Assembly: GCA_029975165.1 (NCBI GenBank)
Contig: JARKPR010000092.1
Span: 31,937 to 95,936 of the forward strand
Direction of reading: 5' to 3'
Source of the DNA: Selenomonadales bacterium
GTDB taxonomy: Bacteria; Bacillota; Negativicutes; Sporomusales; UBA7701
Length of the DNA: 64,000 nt
Shown: positions 1-9,673 of the stretch, one piece after another
Position numbering within the stretch: position 1 is the stretch's first letter
How the letters are laid out: each line of letters starts with the position of its first letter
Notes under the pieces: generated by a model
What the model was told of the DNA's origin: nothing
The model's database searches: none
The model's input: the letters and a program-made list of their open reading frames with translations, nothing else
Program-made: the position numbers and the translations under genes

Positions 1-1
1 T

Positions 2-1249
<1,248 letters not shown>

Positions 1250-1258
1250 ACAAGTGGA

Positions 1259-1288
1259 TTGACGTTCTTTCCCTCCGTCTGCTATAAT
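1259..1288 (+). promoter_or_regulatory. Sigma-A promoter of the fluoride operon
   Basis: TTGACG, an 18-base spacer and a perfect TATAAT. Transcription would start near 1295, just ahead of the riboswitch aptamer, so the whole leader is transcribed from here. Confidence 0.85.
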
Positions 1289-1307
1289 TGTGACATCCCG
1301 AATAGCA

Positions 1308-1359
1308 GAGGCGATGGAGTTCGCCGTAAGTCCGCCGCTGGCGGTAATGACTCCTACCA
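1308..1359 (+). promoter_or_regulatory. Fluoride riboswitch (crcB RNA motif) aptamer
   Basis: The leader carries the crcB-motif signature in order: GGCGATGG, GTTCGCC closing the first stem, a CCGCC/GGCGG second hairpin, then TAATGA followed by CTCCTAC. These are the conserved blocks of the fluoride-sensing RNA. The last block is shared with the 5' arm of the terminator that follows, the usual layout of a transcriptional ON switch: fluoride stabilises the pseudoknotted aptamer and prevents terminator formation. A covariance-model search was not run. Confidence 0.93.
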
Positions 1360-1385
1360 GGAAAACTGGTAGGAGTCATTTTATT
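1349..1385 (+). terminator. Riboswitch expression-platform terminator
   Basis: A perfect 12-bp stem (GACTCCTACCAG with its complement), a five-base GAAAA loop and a T-rich tail. The 5' arm overlaps the conserved 3' end of the fluoride aptamer, making aptamer folding and termination mutually exclusive. It probably also terminates read-through from enolase, as no other terminator lies between them. Confidence 0.9.
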
Positions 1386-1421
1386 TGCCGCCGCAGGCGG
1401 CGGCAGCCACGGGAGGCTATC

Positions 1422-3227
1422 ATGGACGCAATCGGCCGCAAAGTCGAAAATTTGCCCCGGTCCGCCGGCGCGGTCATCGGCGGCGTAATCCGGCAGGCCA
1501 TACAGAGCTTGGGGAGCCTCGGGCCGCAGTTTGACCAGGACCGCGGCAAGCTGGAGGAACTCCTGGCCAGGCTTGGGGAAGAACGCTTCCACCTGGCTGT
1601 GCTGGGGCAGTTCAAGCGGGGCAAGAGCAGCCTCATCAACGCCCTGCTCGGCGAGGCCGTCCTCCCCACCGCCGTGATCCCCCTCACGGCGATACCGACA
1701 TTCATCCGTGCCGGCGACCGGCGCGAGGCCCGGGTATCCTTCGGCGGCGACAGCCACGAGGAAAGTTTTGTGGCCGAACGGAACGAAGATCTGGTCGCTT
1801 TTCTCGCCCGCTATGTGTCGGAAACGGAAAATCCGAAAAACCGCCGCGGCGTCGCTCTTGTCGAGGTATTCCACCCGGCGGCCCTCCTCCGCCATGGCGT
1901 CGTCCTCATCGATACCCCCGGCATCGGTTCAACCTTCAGACATAATACCGCGGCGACCCTTAACTTCCTTGTCCAGTGCGACGCCGCCCTGTTCGTCAGC
2001 TCAGCCGACCCGCCGATAACCGAGGTCGAGGTATCTTTCCTGAAGGACATCCGCAATAAGATACCCCACCTGATCTTTCTGTTCAACAAGGCTGACTACC
2101 TCGACGAAAATGATAAGCACAGCGCCCTGGCTTTTTTCCGCATCGTCTTGGCGGAAGAAGCGGGACTTGACGGCGTGCCGGTCTACTGCGTGTCCGCCCG
2201 CCGCGGGCTTGAGGCCAGGCGCGAGAACGATGCGGCCAAGTGGGAGGCGAGCGGGCTCGGGCCATTCACGCGACACCTGGTGGACTTTCTCGTCCACGAC
2301 AAGGCCGAAACCTTCAACAGGGCGCTGACGCGGAAAACGGCTGCCGTGCTTTCCGGCATCGGGATGCAGATAAATATCGTGATCCGGTCGCTTAAGATGC
2401 CCATCGCCAACCTCGAACAATGCCGCGCGACGCTCGACCAGAGGCTGGCGGACATCGAACGCCAGCGGCCCGCCGCGCAGGATCTGCTGACAGGCGATCA
2501 GCGGCGCACGGCCGAATACCTGGAAAAGCAAGCCGAAGATTTGCGGCAGAAAGCCCGCCGCCAGTTGATGAACATCCTGCGCGAGCATTGCCCTGCAGAC
2601 GGAGCGGAAATGCCCGACCAGGAGGCGGTGGAGCAAGCGATGGCCGCCGCCATACCCGGTCTCTTCGAACACGAATTGGGCGAAATGTCGCGCACCTTCG
2701 ACCGCTACGTCGGCGAAGTCCTGCAGCCCCACCGGCAGAGGGCCGAGGAACTTATAAGCGGGATACGCCGGACGGCGGCGGATTTGTTCGCCATCCCCTA
2801 TCATGCGCCGGAAGCGGCGGGTGTCTTCCAGATGAAACGCCGGCCTTACTGGGTCGCTCACAAATGGCCGTCAGCCCTCAATCCAATCCCGCTGGAATGG
2901 ACCGAGCGCCTGCTGCCCCGGGGGCTGCGGCGGGCAAGGCTTATCAGCCGGCTGGAAAACCAGGTCGACGAGCTTGTAACCCGCAACGTCGAAAACCTGC
3001 GCTGGGCCACGCTGCAAAACCTCAACGCCACGTTCAGGCAATTCTCTTCGGAACTGAACGAGCAGCTTGCCCTAACGCTGGCGGCAACCCAGGGCGCCAT
3101 CCGGACGGCCTGGGAGAAACGCCGGACCCAGGCGGACGCGGTCGCGGGCGAGATAAATAAATACAAGGAGGCGTTGGGCCGCTTCGCCGGACTGGCGGAA
3201 GAATTAGCCGCGCTTGAATCGTCGTAA
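1422..3227 (+). CDS. Dynamin-family GTPase, first gene of fluoride operon
   Basis: A 601-residue bacterial dynamin-like protein. The P-loop is GQFKRGKS at residues 62-69, a switch-I threonine lies near 89, DTPG is at 164-167 and NKAD at 222-225, so all four GTP-binding motifs are intact. The C-terminal 350 residues are mostly helical and charged, as expected for stalk and bundle segments. Family members bind and remodel membranes. The ATG was chosen because it follows GGGAGG at a good distance; the longer open frame would run back into the riboswitch. It is separated from the antiporter gene by 44 bases. The specific job is unknown; membrane protection during fluoride or ion stress is inference from the operon. 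Confidence 0.88.
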   Translation: MDAIGRKVENLPRSAGAVIGGVIRQAIQSLGSLGPQFDQDRGKLEELLARLGEERFHLAVLGQFKRGKSSLINALLGEAVLPTAVIPLTAIPTFIRAGDRREARVSFGGDSHEESFVAERNEDLVAFLARYVSETENPKNRRGVALVEVFHPAALLRHGVVLIDTPGIGSTFRHNTAATLNFLVQCDAALFVSSADPPITEVEVSFLKDIRNKIPHLIFLFNKADYLDENDKHSALAFFRIVLAEEAGLDGVPVYCVSARRGLEARRENDAAKWEASGLGPFTRHLVDFLVHDKAETFNRALTRKTAAVLSGIGMQINIVIRSLKMPIANLEQCRATLDQRLADIERQRPAAQDLLTGDQRRTAEYLEKQAEDLRQKARRQLMNILREHCPADGAEMPDQEAVEQAMAAAIPGLFEHELGEMSRTFDRYVGEVLQPHRQRAEELISGIRRTAADLFAIPYHAPEAAGVFQMKRRPYWVAHKWPSALNPIPLEWTERLLPRGLRRARLISRLENQVDELVTRNVENLRWATLQNLNATFRQFSSELNEQLALTLAATQGAIRTAWEKRRTQADAVAGEINKYKEALGRFAGLAEELAALESS

Positions 3228-3271
3228 GGCACGAAGACCGATCGTGCAAATAAACATGGGAGAGATGCAAC

Positions 3272-4450
3272 ATGGACCAGACTTATTTCGCATTGGCCGA
3301 ATGGTTGCTGCTGGCGCTGGCGGCAAGCCTGCTGTCGATCAGGCTGGGCATATCCGTCGCGCTGATGGAAATCGCGGTCGGCATTATCGGCGGCAATGCC
3401 CTGCGCCTCGAAATCACGCCGTGGGTAAATTTCTTGGCGAGCTTCGGGGCGGTCATCCTCACTTTCCTGGCCGGGGCGGAGATCGACCCCGCGAGCCTGA
3501 AGGAAAACCTCAAGGAAAGCCTGGTGATAGGCTTCCTGTCGTTTCTCCTGCCGTTTTTCGGCGGCATGGCGTTCGCCCACTACTATTTCGGCTGGGACGT
3601 CAACGCTTCCAAGATAGCCGGCATAGCCCTGTCGACAACCTCGGTGGCCGTGGTCTACGCGGTGATGGTCGAAAGCGGCCTGTCGTCCAGCAGGCTCGGG
3701 CAGGCGATACTGGCGGCCTGCTTCGTCACCGACCTAGGCACGGTCGTAGCCCTGGGCGTCATGTTCTCCGGCTTCTCCATCAAATTGGTCGAGTTCGCGG
3801 TCGTGCTGGTTATCGCCCTATTGCTGGCCACGCCGGCGGCGAAAAAGCTGTTCGCCGCGTACGGCGGCCGGGTAAGCGAACCGGAGATCAAGTTCGTCTT
3901 CCTGATACTGGCGGTGCTGGCTTACTTCGCTGTCATCAGCGGCAGCGAAGCGGTGCTGCCCGCCTATCTCATCGGCATGGCGATGGCCGGCTTTTTCAAC
4001 AAATTCAAAGAAACGCTGCACAAAATACGGGCCGTCATATTCGTCGCCTTCACGCCGTTCTACTTCATCAAGGCCGGGGCGCTCGTATCGGCGTCGGCGC
4101 TATACACCATGGCCGGCGCGATAGGCATTTTCCTGCTGGTGAAGATGGCGACGAAATTCATCGGCGTTCTGCCTGCGACCTATTACTTCAAATACGGCAC
4201 CCGCACCGGCATGTACACCACGCTGCTGATGAGCACCGGCCTCACCTTCGGCACGATATCCTCCCTGTACGGCCTTACCAACAATTATATTAACAGCAGC
4301 CAATACAGCGTGCTGGTCGCTACCGTCATCCTGAGCGCGATCGTCCCGACGGTCATCGCCCAGAAGTATTTCTTCCCCATTCCCGCAGAAGAACGCGAAG
4401 ACGCCAATGACACTCAAACGACGATGGTTGAAAGGAGAAGTGAATCATGA
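3272..4450 (+). CDS. CPA2-family cation/proton antiporter (KefB/NapA type)
   Basis: A 392-residue polytopic membrane protein with about 11-12 hydrophobic segments and the Na+/H+ exchanger fold. The first third contains the FLAGAEIDP region and the LSTTSVAVVYAV helix, typical of CPA2 exchangers. No C-terminal TrkA/RCK nucleotide-binding domain is present. A GGGAGAG ribosome site precedes the ATG, and the stop overlaps the next start in an ATGA arrangement, so the UspA protein is translationally coupled. Na+/H+-type antiporters are among the gene classes known behind fluoride riboswitches. Whether this one moves fluoride, or repairs the proton or cation imbalance caused by HF entry, cannot be read from sequence. 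Confidence 0.9.
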   Translation: MDQTYFALAEWLLLALAASLLSIRLGISVALMEIAVGIIGGNALRLEITPWVNFLASFGAVILTFLAGAEIDPASLKENLKESLVIGFLSFLLPFFGGMAFAHYYFGWDVNASKIAGIALSTTSVAVVYAVMVESGLSSSRLGQAILAACFVTDLGTVVALGVMFSGFSIKLVEFAVVLVIALLLATPAAKKLFAAYGGRVSEPEIKFVFLILAVLAYFAVISGSEAVLPAYLIGMAMAGFFNKFKETLHKIRAVIFVAFTPFYFIKAGALVSASALYTMAGAIGIFLLVKMATKFIGVLPATYYFKYGTRTGMYTTLLMSTGLTFGTISSLYGLTNNYINSSQYSVLVATVILSAIVPTVIAQKYFFPIPAEEREDANDTQTTMVERRSES

Positions 4451-4872
4451 TTCTGAAGAAAATCCTGTTCGCTTTCGACGGCTCCAAAGGAAGCTGGAAA
4501 GCCCTGGAATGGTCTGTCGGCCTGGCCAAGATGGTCGACGCGGAAATCGTGGCCGTGACTGTGGTGAAGCCACCGGAGTTCAGCCCGAGCATCAGCGAAA
4601 TCGACGAATTCTTCGAAGACGCGGAAAAAAGCTTTGCCCCGGAGGTTGAAAAACTCCGGGGGTATGGAGAGCGCAACGGTATCGGGATCGAAACGGTCTT
4701 CCTGCGGGGCCACCCTGCGGAAAGCATCGTCAAGCACGCTTATGAGAAAAAATTCGACCTCATCGTCATGGGCACGCGCGGCCTCGGCGGGTTCAAGCAG
4801 ATGATCATCGGCAGCGTCGCCCAGAAAGTGACCAGCTACTCCAAGGTCCCCGTCACGATTATCAGGGAATAA
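4447..4872 (+). CDS. Universal stress protein, UspA family, ATP-binding type
   Basis: A 141-residue single-domain UspA protein. The ATP-binding signature is complete: G109, G112, then nine residues to G122 and S123. D11 near the N-terminus belongs to the nucleotide pocket. It overlaps the antiporter by four bases. Pairing of an antiporter with an ATP-binding Usp suggests a soluble regulator of the transporter; that is inference. UspA genes are recurrent members of fluoride-riboswitch regulons. Confidence 0.92.
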   Translation: MILKKILFAFDGSKGSWKALEWSVGLAKMVDAEIVAVTVVKPPEFSPSISEIDEFFEDAEKSFAPEVEKLRGYGERNGIGIETVFLRGHPAESIVKHAYEKKFDLIVMGTRGLGGFKQMIIGSVAQKVTSYSKVPVTIIRE

Positions 4873-4900
4873 CTCCGGCGCTTTTATCGGGAGGGATACC

Positions 4901-5599
4901 ATGCCCGTTTCACGGCATTCCCTATCGCTGGATGTAGGACTGTGCCTGCGCGAAAGCCGCTGCCCGGTGTGTGCGGCCGCTGAAAATGGCCTGCAAGGGT
5001 TTTTCGCCTGGTTCGCGATAGAGACTTACGCCGACCCGGGCCTTATGCGGCGTTTGAGCCGGGGCGGCTTTTGCCCGGACCACACCGTGGTTGTCGAAAA
5101 AATGGGGCCCATGGTTTCCCGCACATTTGAGTCTGTGATCGCGTCCCGCCGTCACCGGCTTGAGCTTATCCTGGATGAAGCCGGCAAGATGGCGCGAACT
5201 CGTCCGGGATGGCTTTTTTTGTTAGCGCGGAAACTAGCCATGACAAAAGCTCTGGCGAAAATAAAGACAAGTGAACCCTGTCCGGCCTGCGAATCGGCTA
5301 AAGGCGCCGCCAGCTTCGCAGCCTACGAAGTCGCGGCTTTTTTATCCGCCGAGACGAATCGCAGCTTGTACGCTTCGGCCCCCACGCTATGCTGGCCGCA
5401 TCTTACCGCTGTCGTTAAGGTGTCATCACCGGCCCTGTCCCTTTTTCTCGCCGGCTGCCACTTGCGGCAGATGCGGATTTGGCATACCGAATGCCGCGAA
5501 TACTTCCGCAAGAGCAGTTACCAATACCGGCAAGAGCCCAGGGGGCCGGAGCAGTATACGTGGCTCCAGGCGCTTCGGTTCTTCTGTGGTCTTAAATAG
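4901..5599 (+). CDS. Cys/His-rich protein with duplicated CxxC-CxxH modules (DUF6062-like), copy A
   Basis: A 232-residue protein of unknown function. It holds two copies of one module: C21xxC24 with C58xxH61, and C127xxC130 with C164xxH167. Such spacing looks like two treble-clef-type zinc sites. No signal peptide is visible. A region near 100-120 is basic and weakly hydrophobic. The DUF6062 assignment is from memory of the family pattern and is only moderately sure. The gene follows uspA by 28 bases behind GGGAGGG, so it belongs to the fluoride operon. It is a diverged tandem paralogue of the next gene. Confidence 0.75.
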   Translation: MPVSRHSLSLDVGLCLRESRCPVCAAAENGLQGFFAWFAIETYADPGLMRRLSRGGFCPDHTVVVEKMGPMVSRTFESVIASRRHRLELILDEAGKMARTRPGWLFLLARKLAMTKALAKIKTSEPCPACESAKGAASFAAYEVAAFLSAETNRSLYASAPTLCWPHLTAVVKVSSPALSLFLAGCHLRQMRIWHTECREYFRKSSYQYRQEPRGPEQYTWLQALRFFCGLK

Positions 5600-5616
5600 C
5601 CGCCGGGGGGATGGGT

Positions 5617-6321
5617 ATGGACTATTTGCTCAGGGGTATCGAACGATATGTGGCCGCCGGAGAGTGCCCTGTCTGCCGCGAAATGTGGGAAGCCGAGGAA
5701 GCCTTTTACCGCTGGTTTGATATCGAATATTACGGCTCGCTCTCCTTGTTCGAGCAAGTCAGCAGGGGGGGCTTTTGCGCCGGGCACGGAAAGAAGCTTG
5801 CCGCATACGGGCCGCTGCTGACCGGGATGTATCAGTTTGTCCTTGGCGGCCGCCTGAAGCTTTTGGATAATTATCGTATGAGGCTTGGCATATTGCTCAT
5901 GTCCGTCTGGCGAAAGCTCTCTTTCTTATTGCGTTTTCTTCATCGCCGCCTGGATAAAATGTTGGCCGCCGACAAGCTTTGCCCGGTATGCGAGGACCGG
6001 GAAAGCGCCAGGAAACTGTGCCTCATAATGCTCCATCGCTATCTCGCCGCCCCCGGCAATCGTGCCAAATACGGGCCAAATCCCTGCTTATGCTGGGATC
6101 ATCTTGTCGATATGCTGGCAACATCGCAAGATTTCGCGGAAACCATCTTCTTGGTCGAAGTCCACCTCGGTCAATTGCGCGATTGGGAAAAACAGTTCAG
6201 CGAATACTTCCGAAAGCTTGACTACCGCTTTGCCGCCGAAGCAAAAGGCCAAGAGCAGCACGTCTGGCATAAAGCGCTTCGTTTCTCCGTAAACCAGGCC
6301 AAAGTAGCCAAGGAGGAGTGA
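5617..6321 (+). CDS. Cys/His-rich protein (DUF6062-like), copy B
   Basis: A 234-residue paralogue of the preceding gene with the same architecture: C17xxC20, C54xxH57, C122xxC125 and C159xxH162, and a shared EYFRK...Y motif near the C-terminus. The second of two nearby ATG codons is preferred because it sits six bases after GGGGGG. A hydrophobic basic patch near residues 90-112 could touch a membrane. The function is unknown. Keeping two copies side by side in the fluoride operon suggests a heteromeric or redundant role, which is inference. Confidence 0.72.
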   Translation: MDYLLRGIERYVAAGECPVCREMWEAEEAFYRWFDIEYYGSLSLFEQVSRGGFCAGHGKKLAAYGPLLTGMYQFVLGGRLKLLDNYRMRLGILLMSVWRKLSFLLRFLHRRLDKMLAADKLCPVCEDRESARKLCLIMLHRYLAAPGNRAKYGPNPCLCWDHLVDMLATSQDFAETIFLVEVHLGQLRDWEKQFSEYFRKLDYRFAAEAKGQEQHVWHKALRFSVNQAKVAKEE

Positions 6322-6323
6322 GA

Positions 6324-6686
6324 ATGCCCAAGATCACCGGCAAGGCAAAACGGGTCAGGATATATCTGTGCCAGACGGACCGCTCACGGCGAAGCACGCT
6401 ATACGAATTGATCGTAAGGAAGGCCAAAGAACTCGATGTGGCCGGCGCGTCTGTTTTTCGGGGCATCGAAGGCTACGGCGCGAACTGCCGGATACACGGA
6501 GCCGGCCGGTTTAGTCTGGCCTGCGACGCCCCAATTGTGATCGAAATCGTTGACAGCGAGGATTACATCGCAAAATTGTTGCCGGTAATAGACGGTCTTG
6601 TCGAGGAAGGTCTGGTGACTATCGACGATGTGGACATCGTCATGTATGGCACCCGCCGCCCAAGAAACACCTTTATACAAATATAA
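6324..6686 (+). CDS. DUF190 family protein, last gene of fluoride operon
   Basis: A 120-residue protein matching the DUF190 pattern: an N-terminal beta strand (RVRIYLCQTD), then LYELIVRKAKEL, a GASVFRGIEGYG block, and a C-terminal ferredoxin-like half ending in DVDIVMYG. AGGAGGAG six bases upstream fixes the ATG rather than the GTG two codons earlier. DUF190 genes are frequently found next to crcB fluoride channel genes, so its presence independently supports a fluoride-response role for this operon even though crcB is absent. The fold resembles PII-like regulators; a regulatory role is plausible but unproven. Confidence 0.85.
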   Translation: MPKITGKAKRVRIYLCQTDRSRRSTLYELIVRKAKELDVAGASVFRGIEGYGANCRIHGAGRFSLACDAPIVIEIVDSEDYIAKLLPVIDGLVEEGLVTIDDVDIVMYGTRRPRNTFIQI

Positions 6687-7074
6687 AAAGGGCTGCCTTC
6701 CGCATCAAGAAGGCGAGTGACAAAATCGCCAAGTTCTGCGATATTTCCAAATACATCATTTATAATTATCTCGAAAGAAAAACCTGCATTTAATTCCAGC
6801 ACCGGGGACAAGGGGCAAAAGCGTCTCCTTGCTCTTGCCCTGCAGGCCGTGCTCGGCCGTCGAGAGAACCACTCCTCCCACCGGCCTTATCCCGGTGGAC
6901 GAGGCTTGCCATGATTTCGCGGTCATTTTTAGTGGGATTTGGATGGACTTGTAGTGCACCTTGGCAACCATTTGGGGCAGAGGTTAACTGGCTGATCCGA
7001 AATTCGGCAAACCCCCACTAAGCCCCGAATACTAACGCCACTTTCGTGCTAACCAAAAGGGGGGGTGATAAACC
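6687..7074. other. Non-coding junction between fluoride operon and AT-rich islet
   Basis: No convincing gene. It contains a weak GCCTTC/GAAGGC hairpin just after the DUF190 stop, an ACCGGGGACAAGGGG stretch, a CACCGG/CCGGTG hairpin near 6879-6897 and runs of C and G near 7011 and 7062. The open frames are short and unlike any family. It may be decayed mobile or duplicated sequence marking the left edge of the islet. Confidence 0.4.
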
Positions 7075-7788
7075 TTAGCAAAAAATAGATTCGCCTGGTT
7101 TGAGGATGCGAGTAACTGCTTTCGGATTTAAACGAAACAATTCCTTGCGGAAAGCTTCCGGCTCTTCACTTCCCGGAGGATAGTGAATCGGCACCGCTGT
7201 TTCCACATTAAAGAAGCTGGCAGCCAATGCTCCCTCCCTGCCATCCATCTCATAGGCATACCCGGGCAGGCCACTGATCCCAAAGAAGCCGATTTTCACC
7301 GGATACAGTTCCCCGAATAATTTCATATCACTGAAAATTGAAGTGTCGCCGCTAAAATAGATGCCGGTTCCATCCTCCAGGCGAATAATGAAACTCAGCG
7401 GCACACCCGATACTTTCATATTGTCATAGCTAAAATGCGATATATGCTTAGCCTCTACCGCCCTAATCTCGATGTTGTCCTGTTTTATCATTGTTCCCCA
7501 AATCATTACCCGTGTTGTCTCTCTCTTCACGCCGCTGAAAATCGCATAGTTAACAACCGCGATATCAGAATACAGAATGGCTCCTGTCCGGCGTGCGATG
7601 TCAAAAGCATCGCCCAGGTGATCAAACGCCCCATGCGATACAAGAATCGCGTCAATGTCCTTTAACTCTTCCGGTTTTACGCAGGCAGACTTATTTTCGC
7701 TCAAATATGGATCGATTAAAATTTTTTTCCCTTCGACGCTTTCAATCAAAATACTGGAATGCCCTAAGTATTTTATTGCATAAGTCAT
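7075..7788 (-). CDS. MBL-fold (UlaG-like) hydrolase with altered metal motif
   Basis: A 237-residue metallo-beta-lactamase-fold protein of the stand-alone UlaG/UPF0173 type: an N-terminal YLGHSSILIE strand, an IDPYLS segment, then the metal motif, a FSGDT aspartate block and a late PIHY histidine. The usual HxHxDH motif reads HGAFDH (H52, A54, D56, H57), so the second histidine is an alanine. Relatives hydrolyse lactones or phosphodiesters. The gene follows dctM by 33 bases and is the last gene of the catabolic operon, which would suit a lactone or ester substrate. Loss of one ligand may mean single-metal chemistry or altered activity. Confidence 0.8.
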   Translation of the reverse strand: MTYAIKYLGHSSILIESVEGKKILIDPYLSENKSACVKPEELKDIDAILVSHGAFDHLGDAFDIARRTGAILYSDIAVVNYAIFSGVKRETTRVMIWGTMIKQDNIEIRAVEAKHISHFSYDNMKVSGVPLSFIIRLEDGTGIYFSGDTSIFSDMKLFGELYPVKIGFFGISGLPGYAYEMDGREGALAASFFNVETAVPIHYPPGSEEPEAFRKELFRLNPKAVTRILKPGESIFC

Positions 7789-7821
7789 TTTTTCCCCTCC
7801 CGATAGTTTATACTGCGGTTG

Positions 7822-9114
7822 CTACATTAAAAAGGTTGCCAACTGTGGAAACGCAGTCAAAATAGCTACCATCAAAAACATGAGGAATATATAGGGGATA
7901 ACGCCACGGATAACTTCCGTCAGATTACTTTCCGGATCAATTCCTTTGATAACAAATAGGTTTATACCAACAGGCGGAGTTATTTGCCCCAATTCGATTA
8001 ATACAACTAAAACCACCCCGAACCAGATAGGATCGACACCATAGGCTTTAAGGATAGGAAACAGGACAGGTATGGTTAAATATTGCATCGAATTGCTTTC
8101 CACAAAACAACCCAAAACAAGATAGAGACAATAGATCATTATTAAAAGCGTTAAAGTTGCCAGCCCTAATCCCGTTACCCACGTAACCATTCCCCTGGTT
8201 GCGCCGCTTATTGCCAGGGCATAAGAAAGCGTCTGGGCGCCAACCATTATGAAAAGCAACATACTGGTATTGCGAATTGATTTGAGAAGGGCTTCCTTAT
8301 ATTTTTTGAAATCAATTTCCCCGAACACCTTGGCAATGACAATAGATGCCGTGACCCCGGCAGCGGCTGCTTCCGTTGGCGTCATAACCGCTGTGTAAAT
8401 CCCGCCTAGAACTATAACGATAAGGAGAAATAAGGGAAGAATTCCTTTCAGGGCCACAGCATAGCTTATATCGTCGGCTTGACCATAATCGACATTAGCA
8501 AAATCCTTTTTATTAATGATGCTATTGAAAAAAATATAAATCATGTAAATAGCCGCAAGTACAAGTCCCGGGACCATGGCGGCAGTAAATAATTTCGCAA
8601 CCGAAGTCGTCGTGAGGGCGCCATAAATAATCAAAGCGATACTGGGAGGAATAAGAATTCCCAAAGTTCCACCAGCCGCCAATGATCCATAAATATATTC
8701 TTTCTTATAATTTCGCTTTTTTTCGTCCGGAATAGCAACCGAGCCAATAGCTGCAGCGGTTGCAACGCTGGAACCACTGATAGCGGAAAAAATTGCGCAC
8801 GCCAGAATATTGGAATGGAGCAAGCCGCCGGGAACTTTTCGCAAGAATTTGGCAATGCCGTTGTAAAAATTAGTGCTTACATTACTGATAAGAATGATTT
8901 CACCCATCAATAGAAACAACGGGATGGAAGTCAAGGCAAAATCATTCGCTGTATTCCAGGTAATGTTGCCAATAACTTGCACCATATTGCCATGGCCGGT
9001 AATCAGCAGGCCTATTGCACCGACAATCCCTAGAGAACAAGCAATTGATAAACCTGAGAAAATAAAAACCAGGATCAGCAACAAAAGCAAAATAAAGATA
9101 GCCGCCCAACTCAT
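7822..9114 (-). CDS. dctM: TRAP transporter large permease, DctM family
   Basis: A 430-residue protein with about 12 membrane segments and standard DctM features: an N-terminal hydrophobic hairpin, the AISGSSVATAAAIG loop, the GGTLGILIPPSIALI block and TPTEAAAAG. It forms the Na+-coupled translocation channel for an organic acid captured by the DctP protein. It overlaps dctQ by four bases. Base composition is clearly more AT-rich than in the flanking regions, as for the other islet genes. Confidence 0.95.
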   Translation of the reverse strand: MSWAAIFILLLLLILVFIFSGLSIACSLGIVGAIGLLITGHGNMVQVIGNITWNTANDFALTSIPLFLLMGEIILISNVSTNFYNGIAKFLRKVPGGLLHSNILACAIFSAISGSSVATAAAIGSVAIPDEKKRNYKKEYIYGSLAAGGTLGILIPPSIALIIYGALTTTSVAKLFTAAMVPGLVLAAIYMIYIFFNSIINKKDFANVDYGQADDISYAVALKGILPLFLLIVIVLGGIYTAVMTPTEAAAAGVTASIVIAKVFGEIDFKKYKEALLKSIRNTSMLLFIMVGAQTLSYALAISGATRGMVTWVTGLGLATLTLLIMIYCLYLVLGCFVESNSMQYLTIPVLFPILKAYGVDPIWFGVVLVVLIELGQITPPVGINLFVIKGIDPESNLTEVIRGVIPYIFLMFLMVAILTAFPQLATFLM

Positions 9115-9602
9115 TGCAGCTTGCCCTCCTTATTGGCAACGTGTAGATAGAAATCTATCAACAAATATATTTCCAATAATATAAGGCCTACCAGCAAAAT
9201 TGCTTTCGGATATAACAAGGGCGTTCTTAAAACAGAATTCGACACTGTCCCATGTATATAAGCCGATACAACTGATTTGTAAGTGAAAAACGTCATTATT
9301 CCCACAAAAACGACCAGAATTATCTCGAAAATCGCATCAGCAATCCGCTTGACACGCGGACCGTATTTGTCATAAAACACATCAACTCTGACAAAATTAT
9401 CGTTTTCAATAGCCAATATAGCTCCCCAATAGGCAACGAATACCATGAAATAAGCAGCCAACTCATCCGCTATTAGCAAAGAAACGTTCGTAATGAATCG
9501 AACAAGAATCTCAAGCGTGATAAGAAGAAACATAATCGTTAAACTGATTGCCGAAATGGCAAAGCATGTTCTATATAGATTCTTTTTTATTGAAATAAGC
9601 AT
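9111..9602 (-). CDS. dctQ: TRAP transporter small permease, DctQ family
   Basis: A 163-residue protein with four predicted membrane helices and the DctQ-type E/W motifs (AYFMVFVAYWGAILAI). It pairs with DctM in the inner membrane. Its ribosome site, AGGAGGG, lies immediately after the intercistronic hairpin that separates it from dctP. Confidence 0.92.
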   Translation of the reverse strand: MLISIKKNLYRTCFAISAISLTIMFLLITLEILVRFITNVSLLIADELAAYFMVFVAYWGAILAIENDNFVRVDVFYDKYGPRVKRIADAIFEIILVVFVGIMTFFTYKSVVSAYIHGTVSNSVLRTPLLYPKAILLVGLILLEIYLLIDFYLHVANKEGKLQ

Positions 9603-9621
9603 TTAAACCCCCCGCCCTCCT

Positions 9622-9662
9622 TGCCGTTCCGGGCGGAGGAGCAGGTCCCGCCCGGAACGGCA
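9622..9662 (-). other. Stable intercistronic stem-loop between dctP and dctQ
   Basis: A perfect 15-bp inverted repeat (TGCCGTTCCGGGCGG and its complement) around an 11-base loop. No T-run follows on the minus strand; the dctQ ribosome site does. Such hairpins usually protect the binding-protein part of the message and lower permease expression. Confidence 0.8.
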
Positions 9663-9673
9663 TTACTACTGTA

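Noticed and set aside
1290..1421. N-terminal extension of the dynamin-like gene into the leader
   Set aside because: It would translate through the fluoride riboswitch and terminator. The ATG at 1422 has a proper ribosome site and gives the normal family N-terminus.
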